Assembly (NCBI GenBank): GCA_011389935.1
Contig: JAABTJ010000008.1
Span: forward strand, 42,548-106,547
Reading direction: 5' to 3'
Origin: Desulfobacteraceae bacterium
Lineage (GTDB): Bacteria > Desulfobacterota > Desulfobacteria > Desulfobacterales > Desulfosalsimonadaceae
Length of the DNA: 64,000 bases
The notes under the pieces are model-generated. The model was not told the DNA's origin, made no database searches, and saw only the letters and a list, made by a program, of their open reading frames with translations. Below are positions 43,406 to 53,028 of this stretch, one piece after another. Numbering within the stretch: the stretch's first letter is position 1; every line of letters begins with the position of its first letter. The translations under genes were made by a program, and so were the position numbers.

Positions 43406-43467
43406 AGGGCGATCCGGACATGGTCTTATAAGGTATGTATGCCGGTTGATCGGTCTTTTTCGCTTTT

Positions 43468-43502
43468 ATCGGCGTCGGCGTCGGGGTCGGTATCGGGATC
43501 GA
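43468..43502. repeat. Degenerate hexamer tandem repeat (rTCGGN type)
   Basis: About six units of the form TCGGNG/TCGGTA: ATCGGCGTCGGCGTCGG and on to ATCGGGATCGA. It lies in the gap between nspC and the UPF0182 gene. A similar array in the complementary reading stands at 61281-61316. Confidence 0.65.
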
Positions 43503-43677
43503 ATTTGCAGCCGGGGAAGAGTTGCTTTCGGGATACGTCAAGGGGGCAAAACCGTCCGCATGAATTCTTCCGGTATCGGTTGACCCGAAGGGCTTGCTTT
43601 GATAACGGATGAACCATACGGTAAAGAAATGAAGTGAATGACATTTTCCATGATCCGAATATAACAGGAGCGCAGGA

Positions 43678-46434
43678 ATGACAAATTCATTTGGACCCGG
43701 GGATTCAGGCTCAGGCGGTCCGCCGCAGCAGCCGTTTCGGCTTGAAGACATTGATTTCGCACGATTCACCTATCTGGTCAAGCTGATACTGGCCGGGTTG
43801 CTGGTCGTCGCCGTATTGATGGGGCTCAACTGGGCCCGGCTCTTTTACACCGACTGGCTGTGGTTTTCCGGGGTGGAACATGAGCAGGTTATTTTTGTAC
43901 GCGTGTTTACGCAGCTATGGCTGTATTTGCTTGCGCTCCTGGTTTTTGCGGGGATTGCGGCGCCCAACCTGTTCATCGCGTACCGGAATACAGAACACTA
44001 TCAATGGACGCCCGGCAAAGAATTGTCACCGGCCAAGTACCAGCTTTCCCGCCGGCTTATACTCTGGATCGGCATATTGGCCGTTGTCCTTGGTGCAACG
44101 TATCTCGCAAGCCACCCCTCCGGCCGGTGGGAGATGTTTCTGCGGTTTTTTAACGGTGTCGCCTTTGGCGAGACCGATCCCGTCTTTGACAAAGACCTGT
44201 CTTTTTACGTTTTTACCCTGCCCATACTCGATTTCGTTCGGACATGGCTTATGGGCGCGCTGGTGGTAACCTTGCTGTTTGTCGCCGGGTTGTATTACGT
44301 TTCCAGCAGCCTCAGGGGGGAGGCGTTTGTTTTCGAGGGGCGCGTCCGAACCCATATCCTGATCCTGGGGGCACTGCTCTTTCTGCTGATCGCCGCGGGA
44401 CACTGGCTGGGGCGATACGAACTGCTTTTTTCCAGGACCGGTGCGGTGTATGGGGTCGGTTACACGGATTACCATGTGACGCTTCCGGCCCGCACCTTTT
44501 TGACATTTGTTGCCATCGCCAGTGGGGGCGTGCTTCTGGCCGCCATCCGTACAACGGGATACCGGCTGCTCTACGTGAGCATCGGCGTATGGCTGGTGTT
44601 GAATTTTCTGGGCGGCGGCCTGCTCCCGGGCGCGGTGCAGCGTCTCCGGGTGGAGCCCAGCGAATTGGCCCGGGAAAGGGATTTTATTGCCAGCAATATC
44701 GCATTTACACGCAAGGCCTACGGACTGGAGGACATGGTCGGCATGGAGCATCCGGCACGGGGGGAGGTCCAGCCCGAAACCGTTGCGGACAACCAGGGTA
44801 CCATCCGGAACCTGCGTTTCTGGGATGAGGGGCCGCTGCTCCAGAGCTACAACCAGATTCAGTTTTTCCGGCTCTATTATGATTTTATCAGCGTTCAGAC
44901 GGACCGCTACATGGTGGACGATCAGCTTCGGCAGGTGATGTTGTCCACACGGGAGCTTTCTTCTGAAAAGCTGCCGACCGAGGCGCAGCGCTGGGTCAAC
45001 CGGTATCTTCAGTTCACCCATGGGTACGGGGTCGCCATGAGCCCGGTCACCGAGGTGGCGGAAGGCGGGCGCCCCAATTTTTTCATCCGGGATCTTCCCC
45101 CGGTCGGTGACATCCCGCTTGACCGGCCGGAGATTTATTACGGGCTGAAAAGCCTGCCCTTTGCCATTGTCAACAGCCGCATGGAAGAGTTCAATTACCC
45201 GGGATCGGACGGACCTGTCTATACCCATTACCAGGGGAATGGCGGCGTGGAAGTCGGCTCCTTTTTCCGCAGGCTTCTCTACGCCTGGCAGTTCAAGGAC
45301 GTCAATATCCTGATTTCCGGAGAAATCGAGCCGGAAAGCCGGGTTCAGTACCGGCGGACGGTTCCCGAGCGGTTTTCCACCATCACCCCGTTTCTGATGC
45401 GGGACAATGAAGCCTACACGGTGGTTGCCGACGGCCGGCTCTTCTTCATCCAGGACGCCTACACCATTACCAGCCGTTTTCCCTATTCCACCCCCTGGCA
45501 GGAGCGCTTCAATTACATGAGAAACAGCGTCAAGGCGGTGATCGACGCCTACGACGGCAGTATTGATTACTACGTCTTCGATGAATCATGCCCCATCATC
45601 CAGACCTACATGGAGATCTTCCCCGAGGTGTTCAAACCGGTCGGTGAAATGCCGGAATATCTCAGGGATCACGTCCGGTATCCCATGGACCAGTTCAGCG
45701 TCCAGTCGCGGATGCTGCTCCAGTACCACATGACCGACCCGGTGGTGTTCTATAACAAGGAAGACCAGTGGTCCGTACCCCAGCACGCGGCCTTTGGCAG
45801 GACGGATACCCTGCGGCCGTATTACATCGTGGCGCGCCTTCCGGGGGAGGAAAAGGAGGAATTCCTTCTGATCCAGCCGTTTACGCCCGACAAACGGCAC
45901 AACCTGGTCGGGTGGATGGCGGCAAGAAACGACGGGGAAAACTACGGTGAAAAAATCCTCTACCGTTTTCCGTCCGGCCGCCACGTGGACGGACCCAGGC
46001 AGGTGGAGGCCAGGATCGACAACGACGCGGTAATTTCCGAGCAGTTCACCCTGTGGGGGCAGGTCGGCTCCGAGGTGCTGCGCGGAAATATCCTGGTCAT
46101 TCCTCTCGGAGAAAGCCTGCTGTATGCGGAGCCGGTTTTCCTGAAGCCCGAATCGCTCGAGTTCCCGGAGCTCCGGCGCATTATCCTTGCGGACAGCCGA
46201 AGGGTGGTGATGCATCCATCACTGGGGGGTTCGGTGGACGCCCTGGTGGGAAAACGGCCGACGGTTGCGCTGCCGGTTGAATCGGACGCGGGACTGGAAG
46301 AATACGAGGAGGCTTTGCCCCCTACTGAACCGGGTGTGCCCGCGGAGGGACTGGAAGCGATCCGCCGGGGACTTCAGGAAGCCATCGACAAGCTCCAGGA
46401 CGTGGCCGACCAGATAAGGGGGCTGGAGCGGTAA
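43678..46434 (+). CDS. UPF0182-family large membrane protein
   Basis: A 918-residue member of the UPF0182 (COG1615) family. About seven membrane segments occupy residues 25-330 (first one YLVKLILAGLLVVAVLMGL; the conserved YTDWLWFSGVEHEQVIF follows it). The remaining two thirds form a large, presumably extracytoplasmic domain with family words such as NIAFTRKAYGLEDM, GPVYTHYQGNGGVEVGSF and FIQDAYTITSRFPYSTPW. The C-terminal 40 residues are a predicted coiled coil (LEAIRRGLQEAIDKLQDVADQIRGLE). The biochemical function of the family is unknown. It ends at a bidirectional terminator. Confidence 0.93.
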   Translation: MTNSFGPGDSGSGGPPQQPFRLEDIDFARFTYLVKLILAGLLVVAVLMGLNWARLFYTDWLWFSGVEHEQVIFVRVFTQLWLYLLALLVFAGIAAPNLFIAYRNTEHYQWTPGKELSPAKYQLSRRLILWIGILAVVLGATYLASHPSGRWEMFLRFFNGVAFGETDPVFDKDLSFYVFTLPILDFVRTWLMGALVVTLLFVAGLYYVSSSLRGEAFVFEGRVRTHILILGALLFLLIAAGHWLGRYELLFSRTGAVYGVGYTDYHVTLPARTFLTFVAIASGGVLLAAIRTTGYRLLYVSIGVWLVLNFLGGGLLPGAVQRLRVEPSELARERDFIASNIAFTRKAYGLEDMVGMEHPARGEVQPETVADNQGTIRNLRFWDEGPLLQSYNQIQFFRLYYDFISVQTDRYMVDDQLRQVMLSTRELSSEKLPTEAQRWVNRYLQFTHGYGVAMSPVTEVAEGGRPNFFIRDLPPVGDIPLDRPEIYYGLKSLPFAIVNSRMEEFNYPGSDGPVYTHYQGNGGVEVGSFFRRLLYAWQFKDVNILISGEIEPESRVQYRRTVPERFSTITPFLMRDNEAYTVVADGRLFFIQDAYTITSRFPYSTPWQERFNYMRNSVKAVIDAYDGSIDYYVFDESCPIIQTYMEIFPEVFKPVGEMPEYLRDHVRYPMDQFSVQSRMLLQYHMTDPVVFYNKEDQWSVPQHAAFGRTDTLRPYYIVARLPGEEKEEFLLIQPFTPDKRHNLVGWMAARNDGENYGEKILYRFPSGRHVDGPRQVEARIDNDAVISEQFTLWGQVGSEVLRGNILVIPLGESLLYAEPVFLKPESLEFPELRRIILADSRRVVMHPSLGGSVDALVGKRPTVALPVESDAGLEEYEEALPPTEPGVPAEGLEAIRRGLQEAIDKLQDVADQIRGLER

Positions 46435-46439
46435 GTCCG

Positions 46440-46471
46440 AAGGCCGGAGGTCGGATTCGTCCTCCGGCCTT
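46440..46471. terminator. Bidirectional hairpin terminator
   Basis: AAGGCCGGAGG (46440-46450) and CCTCCGGCCTT (46461-46471) form a perfect 11-bp stem with a 10-nt loop between the convergent UPF0182 and acyltransferase genes; it runs into the stop codon of the latter. No long T run on either side. Confidence 0.65.
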
Positions 46472-47384
46472 ATGGGTGCAGGATTTTTTCAATTCTTTCG
46501 TCCTTTTCCATCCAGATCTGGTTGATCCACTGCTGGAAATCGGTTTTAAAGACCTCGTCGGTTTCGTAATTTTTCCCTGCAAATTTTTCCGGAATCGGAT
46601 AGGAGCGGATATGAATCACCGCAACGGGGATGTTGCCCTTCAAAAATTCCCAGAAGGGGATAGGCGGACGGTTTTCAGGGTAAACGATGGTGACATCGAT
46701 GATCCTTGAGAGGTGCTCCCCCATGCTGGAGAGCACGATGCCGATCCCCCCGGCCCTGGGCTTCAGGAGATGGCGAAAGGGGGATTGCTGCTTTTCTTGC
46801 TTCTTGCGGTCAAACCGCGTGCCTTCCAGGAAATTGATCACCGATATGGGAGAATATTTGAATTTTTCACAGTACTTTCGCGTTGTTTCAATATCCTTTC
46901 CCTTTTGTTCAGGATGCTTTTCCAGGTATTCTTTCGGATAGCGTTTCATAAACGGAAAATCGAGCGCCCACCATGCAATACCCAGAAGAGGGACCCATAT
47001 CAGCTCTTTTTTGAGGAAGAACTTCAAATAGGGGATGCGCCGGTTGAAAATATGCTGCAAGAGCAGGATGTCCGCCCAGGAGCGGTGGTTGCTGATGACC
47101 AGGTAGGATTTTCGGGTGGAAAAATGGTCAAATCCGGCTTCATCCTCAAACTCCCGCTTTATTTCAATGTTTTGGGTAAGCCTAAGGATGAGGCTGTTGA
47201 GGGTGATCCACGCCGTTCCGAGGTTCATGAGCACGGTGGTAAAAAAATTGCGCGCGTTTTCATGAAAGACAATCCCTTTCAGGAGCATGAAGGGCGTCAT
47301 CGTGATAAAGCATCCGATGGTATTGACCGCATAAAGAAGAAGCGCGATTGCGCCGCGAAGGGGCGCAGGCAGAAAATGCAGCAT
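46470..47384 (-). CDS. Lysophospholipid acyltransferase-like protein (YihG/PlsC type)
   Basis: A 304-residue membrane-bound acyltransferase. Two N-terminal hydrophobic segments (LRGAIALLLYAVNTIGCFI and on) precede catalytic motif HX4D in SNHRSWADILLLQ, motif III FLEGTRFDRKK and PRAGGIGIVLSS. This matches the LPLAT family member often annotated YihG or acyltransferase. It would acylate lysophosphatidic acid or a related acceptor at the inner membrane. ATG 47384 has GGAG eight bases upstream, better than the longer frame starting at 47480. Convergent with UPF0182, divergent from the FeS protein gene. Confidence 0.88.
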   Translation of the reverse strand: MLHFLPAPLRGAIALLLYAVNTIGCFITMTPFMLLKGIVFHENARNFFTTVLMNLGTAWITLNSLILRLTQNIEIKREFEDEAGFDHFSTRKSYLVISNHRSWADILLLQHIFNRRIPYLKFFLKKELIWVPLLGIAWWALDFPFMKRYPKEYLEKHPEQKGKDIETTRKYCEKFKYSPISVINFLEGTRFDRKKQEKQQSPFRHLLKPRAGGIGIVLSSMGEHLSRIIDVTIVYPENRPPIPFWEFLKGNIPVAVIHIRSYPIPEKFAGKNYETDEVFKTDFQQWINQIWMEKDERIEKILHP

Positions 47385-47550
47385 GGCAAGGACTCCGGGA
47401 AAAAACGTTATTTTGAGATAGGTTATAGAAAACCATTGTGTTGCTATACGTATTTTTATACATTCTGCAGCATTATTCAAGCACGGAAAACAGCGTTCTT
47501 ATCATCATTGTATAACAGCGCGCATCTTATATATCAAAGCGAATAGCCAT

Positions 47551-48726
47551 ATGCACGGAGAAAAAAAGATCTACAAAACGCTTCGGAAGCATCTGCACAG
47601 GATGCCGGTGGGTTATCCTGCAACCCGTTCCGGTGTGGAGCTGCGCATTCTCGAGCGGATTTTTACCCCGGAGCAGGCGGTAATGGCGACCGTGATGTCC
47701 CACGTATTCGAGCCCCCCGAGGTGATCTGCCCAAAAGCGGAGAAGCACCTTTTCAATGGGGCCGACCGCGCCGCCTGTGAAGCGATGTTGCATGAAATGG
47801 CCGAAAAAGGCAGTATTTTCCCCAAGGTTATTGACGGCCGGATCCATTACGCCCTGGCCCCATTTGTGGTGGGAATGTTTGAATTCCAGCTTTCGCGGCT
47901 GACGCCCGGTTTTTATGAGGATGCCGCCTGCTACTTTCGCGAAGGATATGGTCTGGAATACCTGTCCACGGCAATTCCTCAGATGCGCGTGATCCCCATC
48001 GGCCAAAGCATTGACGAAAAGCAGCATATTGCCACCTATGACGAGGCACGGCGCCTTGTCGAGGAAGCCGGGGAAAGAATCGGCGTTGCCGACTGCATTT
48101 GCCGCAGGGGGAAGGATCTGGCCGGCGACCCCTGCAGGGCTACCCAGCGCCGCAGTTTGTGCCTCGGCCTGCGGGATTATTTTGACATGTACAGCCGGCA
48201 GGGGTGGCTCAGGAAAATTACCAGCAAAGAGGCGTTGGAGATCCTGGCGCAATCCGAGAATGAGGGGCTGGTCCTTCAGGCGACCAATGAGCAGGAGCCC
48301 CAGGCGATTTGTGCCTGCTGCGGGTGCTGCTGCGGGATTTTGTCCACGCTCAGGCACGTACCGAACCGGGCTGATTTTGCCGCCGGCAATTTTTACGCCC
48401 AGGCCGATCCGGACTTGTGTGTGGGATGCGGCAGGTGCATGGAAAGATGCCACGTGGATGCCATTGCTCTGCGCGATAACATCGCTGCGGTGGATCCTTC
48501 GGGGTGCATCGGCTGCGGCGTATGCGTACCTTCCTGTAAAAAGGGGGCCATGTCCCTCGTGTCAAGGGCGGCGCCAAACATCCCTCCGAAGGATACCGTC
48601 GAACTCTACGATACCATCCTGAAAAAAAAGCGCCGCCTGGGAAGGCTTCGGACCGGCCTGAAAATTCTGGGGCACATCAGCGCACGAAAGGTTACATTTA
48701 CAGGTTTCAGGAGCAGCAGGCCCTGA
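47551..48726 (+). CDS. Ferredoxin-domain protein with cysteine cluster CACCGCCC
   Basis: A 391-residue cytosolic FeS protein. The N-terminal 120 residues resemble a winged-helix-like domain (LERIFTPEQAVMATVM and MLHEMAEKGSIF). Cysteines at 182, 184, 195 and 204, then the dense group CACCGCCC (254-261), precede a two-cluster ferredoxin domain: CVGCGRCMERC (290-300) and CIGCGVCVPSCK (319-330). Proteins of this layout are widespread in sulfate reducers and related anaerobes, without assigned function to my knowledge. It lies 61 bp upstream of a CrtI-like oxidoreductase gene on the same strand, and may pass electrons to or from it (inferred). Confidence 0.8.
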   Translation: MHGEKKIYKTLRKHLHRMPVGYPATRSGVELRILERIFTPEQAVMATVMSHVFEPPEVICPKAEKHLFNGADRAACEAMLHEMAEKGSIFPKVIDGRIHYALAPFVVGMFEFQLSRLTPGFYEDAACYFREGYGLEYLSTAIPQMRVIPIGQSIDEKQHIATYDEARRLVEEAGERIGVADCICRRGKDLAGDPCRATQRRSLCLGLRDYFDMYSRQGWLRKITSKEALEILAQSENEGLVLQATNEQEPQAICACCGCCCGILSTLRHVPNRADFAAGNFYAQADPDLCVGCGRCMERCHVDAIALRDNIAAVDPSGCIGCGVCVPSCKKGAMSLVSRAAPNIPPKDTVELYDTILKKKRRLGRLRTGLKILGHISARKVTFTGFRSSRP

Positions 48727-48787
48727 TAGATGGTTCCCGGAAAAGGGGAGCCGCTGTACTGCCTTTATCTCGCCGGAAAGGAAAACG

Positions 48788-50332
48788 ATGAAAAAGATCG
48801 TGGTGGTTGGCAGCGGCATCGGCGGTATGGCCGCCGGTGCGCTTTTCGCGAAAAAAGGCTGCAACGTGACGGTGCTGGAGTCCAATGACCAATATATCGG
48901 CGGGCACGGCCGATGCCTGCGGATAAACGGCATGCGGTTCTCCATGGGGCCGCAGTACGTATGGGATTTCGGGGAAGGGGAAACAGGGGACCGGTTTTTG
49001 CGGTTTCTGGACATTCATCATGAAACGCCTTTTGTTCCCATGAATCCGGAGGGCTTTGAACGATTTTTCATCGGGGACAAAAAGGTAGGCAAAAATTATT
49101 TTTTCCTGGATTTCAAGGTCCCCATGGGTCTGGCGCGTTTCAGTGAGGAGATCAAGGCCCTTTTTCCGGAAGAAGCAGATCGGCTCGACTGCCTGTTTGC
49201 CGATATGATTTCCATTTACGATGCCTACAGGGAGTTGTTCCGGAAGAACGCATTGAATGAAAGCAGGCTGCTGCATGCGACGAAATTTCTTCTGACCACC
49301 CGAATCTCTTCGGCCATGAAAGTCCGGCTGGGGAGAACGATTTATATGACGCTGAACAATTTCTTCGACCGGTACGGCATCAGCCCCCTTGCGAGGCGGA
49401 TTCTTTACGGTCATGGCGGCATATTTGCGGAAAATGAATCGGAAATGTCGGCCATTGCCTATATCGTGGGCACGGGAAATTATCATAACGGGGCCTGGTA
49501 CCCGGAAAAAGGATTTCATCATTTTTTCGACGCTCTTGCAGGGGTCATCACCAACGCCGGTGGAACCGTTGCGACCGGAAAGAAAGTGGTTCGCCTGCAA
49601 GCGACAGATAACCGCGTTTCCTCTGCTTTTTGCGAAGACGGCGACGAGTATGCGTGCGATTTTCTTTTCAGCGATATTTCCCCACGACTCACCTATGCCC
49701 TTCTGGGAAGACCGTCTGAGCCGTTCGATTATACGCCGTCGCACGCCATCGGCGCCTGCTGCATGGCGATGCATGGCCAACAACCCCTGCTCCGGGAAAT
49801 GAAAGGCAGAAATTACTGGTGGCAGGATGGAAAAGAAATCGATTATAACGCCCCGGATATTACCAAACCGCCGCGCATGCTCTTCATCAACTCCCCCACG
49901 GCCAACGGCTTCGGAAGAGAGCCGCAAAACGATCACGACGGCCTGGTGATGTTTTTCCCGGGCAATTATTTCCAGGAAAAGACCATATATGAACAGGGGA
50001 CAGAAGCGGTGCGCCGGTTCAAGGAAACGCTGGCTTCGGAGATCGTGGCAATCCTTGACCGAAATCTTTTCCCGGGCGTTTCATCCCGGTTGCGCTTTGC
50101 AGAGATCGTCTCCTGCATCGACACGGAAAAACAGACCAACGGGGAGTTCGGCAATGCCTATGGCCGCAGGATGAGCGTCGATGAAGTGCTGAAAGGGTCC
50201 ATAAAGGAAAAAAACTGCCCTGAAAACCTCTACAATGTCTCCGCCACGAAAAACACTCCCGGAATCGCAGGGGGGATTTTCACCGCCGCCCTGCTGTATA
50301 AGGAATTGACCGGTCAGTCCATATTGCTTTGA
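48788..50332 (+). CDS. Phytoene-desaturase/CrtI-like FAD oxidoreductase
   Basis: A 514-residue flavoprotein. The dinucleotide-binding motif KKIVVVGSGIGGMAAGALFAKKG opens the protein, followed by LESNDQYIGGHGRCL; the C-terminus NTPGIAGGIFTAALLYKEL contains the second FAD contact typical of the CrtI/NAD(P)-amine-oxidase group. No carotenoid genes are nearby, so a role in isoprenoid desaturation or saturation is open; retinol-saturase-like and other members also share the fold. AAAGGAAAA precedes the ATG. Probably co-transcribed with the ferredoxin-domain gene upstream, a plausible electron partner. Confidence 0.85.
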   Translation: MKKIVVVGSGIGGMAAGALFAKKGCNVTVLESNDQYIGGHGRCLRINGMRFSMGPQYVWDFGEGETGDRFLRFLDIHHETPFVPMNPEGFERFFIGDKKVGKNYFFLDFKVPMGLARFSEEIKALFPEEADRLDCLFADMISIYDAYRELFRKNALNESRLLHATKFLLTTRISSAMKVRLGRTIYMTLNNFFDRYGISPLARRILYGHGGIFAENESEMSAIAYIVGTGNYHNGAWYPEKGFHHFFDALAGVITNAGGTVATGKKVVRLQATDNRVSSAFCEDGDEYACDFLFSDISPRLTYALLGRPSEPFDYTPSHAIGACCMAMHGQQPLLREMKGRNYWWQDGKEIDYNAPDITKPPRMLFINSPTANGFGREPQNDHDGLVMFFPGNYFQEKTIYEQGTEAVRRFKETLASEIVAILDRNLFPGVSSRLRFAEIVSCIDTEKQTNGEFGNAYGRRMSVDEVLKGSIKEKNCPENLYNVSATKNTPGIAGGIFTAALLYKELTGQSILL

Positions 50333-50419
50333 ATTTGACTTTTTTATCGGTTTACTGCAGTATGTTTCAGATATCAACCCAAGGCTTCCGTAATAATTAG
50401 AACCCGTGAAGATTCTAAA

Positions 50420-52807
50420 ATGCCTGTTTATTCCCCTGATCCGATCGCTGAATTGAAAAAACAGCTTGCGCAGTGCGAAAAGGCGCGTAGCGAGGCGGAG
50501 GAAAAATACCGCCTGATCGCGGAGAATATGCGTGAAGTTATTTCGACGCTGGACACGAATCTTATTTATACCTATATCAGCCCGTCTGTGAAATACACCC
50601 GGGGCTTCGAGCCGGAAGAGCTTATCGGACAGCCGCTGTCTGCAGCGATTACCCCGGCGTGCCGCGAAAGAACAGGAAAACTGTTTTCCGGCAGCGAATT
50701 GAAGCCAACGCCCGATGGGGATGGCAGCGACCCTGTCCGGCGGGTTGAGCTGGAAATGGTCAGAAAAGACGGATCCACGATATGGTCAGAATCATGGGTG
50801 TCCCTTCTCCGGGATGAAACCGGGCGTCACACGGGTTATCTGAACGTCAGCAGGGATATAGATGAGAAGAAAAAGGTAAACGGGCAGCTGCGGGAAAGCG
50901 AGGAGAAATTCAGATCCCTGGCAGAGGCCTGCCCCTATGGCATCCTCATTTACCAGGATGACCACTGGGTGTATACAAATCCCGCCGGCGAGCAAATTTC
51001 GGGTTATCCTGCCGATGACCTGTACCGGATGAAGTTCTGGGAGATCGTACATCCGGACCACCGGGACATGGTAAGAGAAAGAGGGCTTAAGCGGCAGGCA
51101 GGGGAAAAAGCCCCCCCGACCTACGATTTCAAGATACTGGGCAAAGACGACGCTGTACGGTGGATTTCCCTTACCGGCGCGAATTGTTTTTATCAAGACA
51201 GACCTGCCGGCATGATCACCGTATGCGACATTACGGAACAAAAACAGAAGGAGCAGGCCCTCAGGGAGAGCGAGGAGAAGTACCGGGCGATTATTGACAA
51301 TATCGAAGAGGGGTATTATGAGGTTGATACAGCGGGGAACTTCACCTTTTTCAACGAACAGATCTGCGTCATTGCGGGGTGCTCCCATCATGAAATAGTG
51401 GGTGTTAATTACCGTGCGTATACCACTCCGGCAGGTGCCAAAAGGTTGCTGCGGACATTCAGACGGATTTATCAAACTGAAAAACCGGTCAAAGCCTTTG
51501 ATCTTCAAATCTGCCGGCCTGACGGTGAGATCCGGCACGTGGAAATCTCCGCATCATTGATAAGCGATTCCTCGGGAGGCGCTGCGGGATTTCGTGGAAT
51601 CATGCGGGATATCACCGACCGGAAAAAAGCCGAGGAAGAAAGGGAGAGGCTGGAGGCCCAGTTGATGCACGCCCAAAAAATGGAAGCCGTGGGTACGCTT
51701 GCGGGAGGCGTTGCCCATGATTTCAATAATATATTGCAAGCCATCAACGGGTATGCCCAGTTGCTGATGATGAACCGCACGCCGGACGATCCGGATTACG
51801 ACAAACTGATGCAGCTGGAGAAAGCCGGTGAAAGAGCTTCGGGACTGGTCCAGCAGTTGTTGACGTTCAGCCGCAAAGTGGCCGGAGAGCGCAAGCCTGT
51901 CCACCTCAACCGGGAAATTATGTCTGGGCAGAAACTGCTCAAGCAGACCCTGCCGAAAATGATTGATATCTGGCTGCTTCTGGAGGAAAATCTGTGGGTT
52001 GTGAATGCCGATCCGCTGCACATGGAGCAGATTCTGCTGAATCTCGCCTCCAATGCGGCAGATGCCATGCCCGACGGGGGACGGTTGACCATTGAAACTC
52101 AAAACGTCGTCATAGATGAAAGCTATTGCAGCGACCACGTTGAATCCGTGCCGGGAAAGTATGTTCTGCTCATGGTATCGGATACCGGATGCGGCATGAA
52201 TCCGGAAACGCGGCGTCATATTTTCGATCCGTTCTATACGACCAAGGCGGTCGGAAAAGGCACCGGTCTGGGCCTTGCGTCGGTGTACGGTATTGTCCGG
52301 GAGCATGGCGGAATGATTAACTGCTACAGTGAGCCCGGACAGGGGACGGTTTTCAAGATTTACCTCCCGGCATCTTTTCGGGAAAAGGATGTCGGGGAGG
52401 AAAACGATTCCCCTTCGGAAGCGCCTGACGGCGGCAAAGAGGGTGTACTGGTGATAGACGATGAGTCGACGGTACGTGAAATGGCAAAGGAAATGCTGGA
52501 ATATTACGGATACCGGGTACTTTGCGCAGAAGACGGCGAGAGAGCCCTTGATATGTACCGGGAGAATGCATCGAATATCGACCTGGTTATTCTGGATTTG
52601 AACATGCCGGGGATGGGCGGATACAAATGCATGCAGAAGCTCCTTGAGATCAATCCGGAGGCCAGAATTCTCATCGCAAGCGGTTATTCCACGGATCATC
52701 ATGCACAGCAGGCCCTGACCTCCGGTGCCGCCGATTTTATCGGCAAACCCTACCGCCTGCAGGAAATGGCACGGAAAGTCAGGTCGGCGCTTGACGACGA
52801 CGGGTAA
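50420..52807 (+). CDS. Hybrid histidine kinase: three PAS, HisKA, HATPase, receiver
   Basis: A soluble 795-residue sensor. A short coiled coil is followed by three PAS domains (about 27-150, 157-280, 285-410, each starting EEKYRLI, EEKFRSL or EEKYRAI), a HisKA domain (LAGGVAHDFNNILQ), a HATPase domain (SDTGCGMNP, GKGTGLGLASVYGIV) and a C-terminal receiver (LVIDDES, Asp in VILDLNMPGMGG, Lys in IGKPYRL). This is the NtrB-like hybrid class common in Desulfobacterota. No regulator gene is adjacent, so its output partner lies elsewhere. A 6-bp inverted repeat (TTAGAA 50397-50402, TTCTAA 50413-50418) directly precedes the ATG and there is no clear ribosome site. Confidence 0.93.
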   Translation: MPVYSPDPIAELKKQLAQCEKARSEAEEKYRLIAENMREVISTLDTNLIYTYISPSVKYTRGFEPEELIGQPLSAAITPACRERTGKLFSGSELKPTPDGDGSDPVRRVELEMVRKDGSTIWSESWVSLLRDETGRHTGYLNVSRDIDEKKKVNGQLRESEEKFRSLAEACPYGILIYQDDHWVYTNPAGEQISGYPADDLYRMKFWEIVHPDHRDMVRERGLKRQAGEKAPPTYDFKILGKDDAVRWISLTGANCFYQDRPAGMITVCDITEQKQKEQALRESEEKYRAIIDNIEEGYYEVDTAGNFTFFNEQICVIAGCSHHEIVGVNYRAYTTPAGAKRLLRTFRRIYQTEKPVKAFDLQICRPDGEIRHVEISASLISDSSGGAAGFRGIMRDITDRKKAEEERERLEAQLMHAQKMEAVGTLAGGVAHDFNNILQAINGYAQLLMMNRTPDDPDYDKLMQLEKAGERASGLVQQLLTFSRKVAGERKPVHLNREIMSGQKLLKQTLPKMIDIWLLLEENLWVVNADPLHMEQILLNLASNAADAMPDGGRLTIETQNVVIDESYCSDHVESVPGKYVLLMVSDTGCGMNPETRRHIFDPFYTTKAVGKGTGLGLASVYGIVREHGGMINCYSEPGQGTVFKIYLPASFREKDVGEENDSPSEAPDGGKEGVLVIDDESTVREMAKEMLEYYGYRVLCAEDGERALDMYRENASNIDLVILDLNMPGMGGYKCMQKLLEINPEARILIASGYSTDHHAQQALTSGAADFIGKPYRLQEMARKVRSALDDDG

Positions 52808-52852
52808 TACACGCTGTTTTTTACCGTGCCCGCCCCGGGGAAAACGATTCAT

Positions 52853-52998
52853 TAGAACCTTTCTCAACATTCGGATTTCGGTACAAGATCGCGGCGGCGT
52901 CTTGTTTCAAACCGCAGACATACATGAGTATTTCGAGGATTTGAAAGAAGACGCCAACAAAGATATTGGGCCGAAAGACAATTTTGAGATAGGTTCTA
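52853..52998. repeat. Nested-palindrome repeat, copy B
   Basis: A 146-bp element bounded by TAGAACC and GGTTCTA, the reverse-oriented counterpart of copy A (942-1088) with only scattered differences along its whole length. It fills most of the gap between the hybrid kinase and rRNA methyltransferase genes. Confidence 0.85.
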
Positions 52999-53028
52999 CT
53001 CACATTTGAAGATGGTTTACGTATTGCC

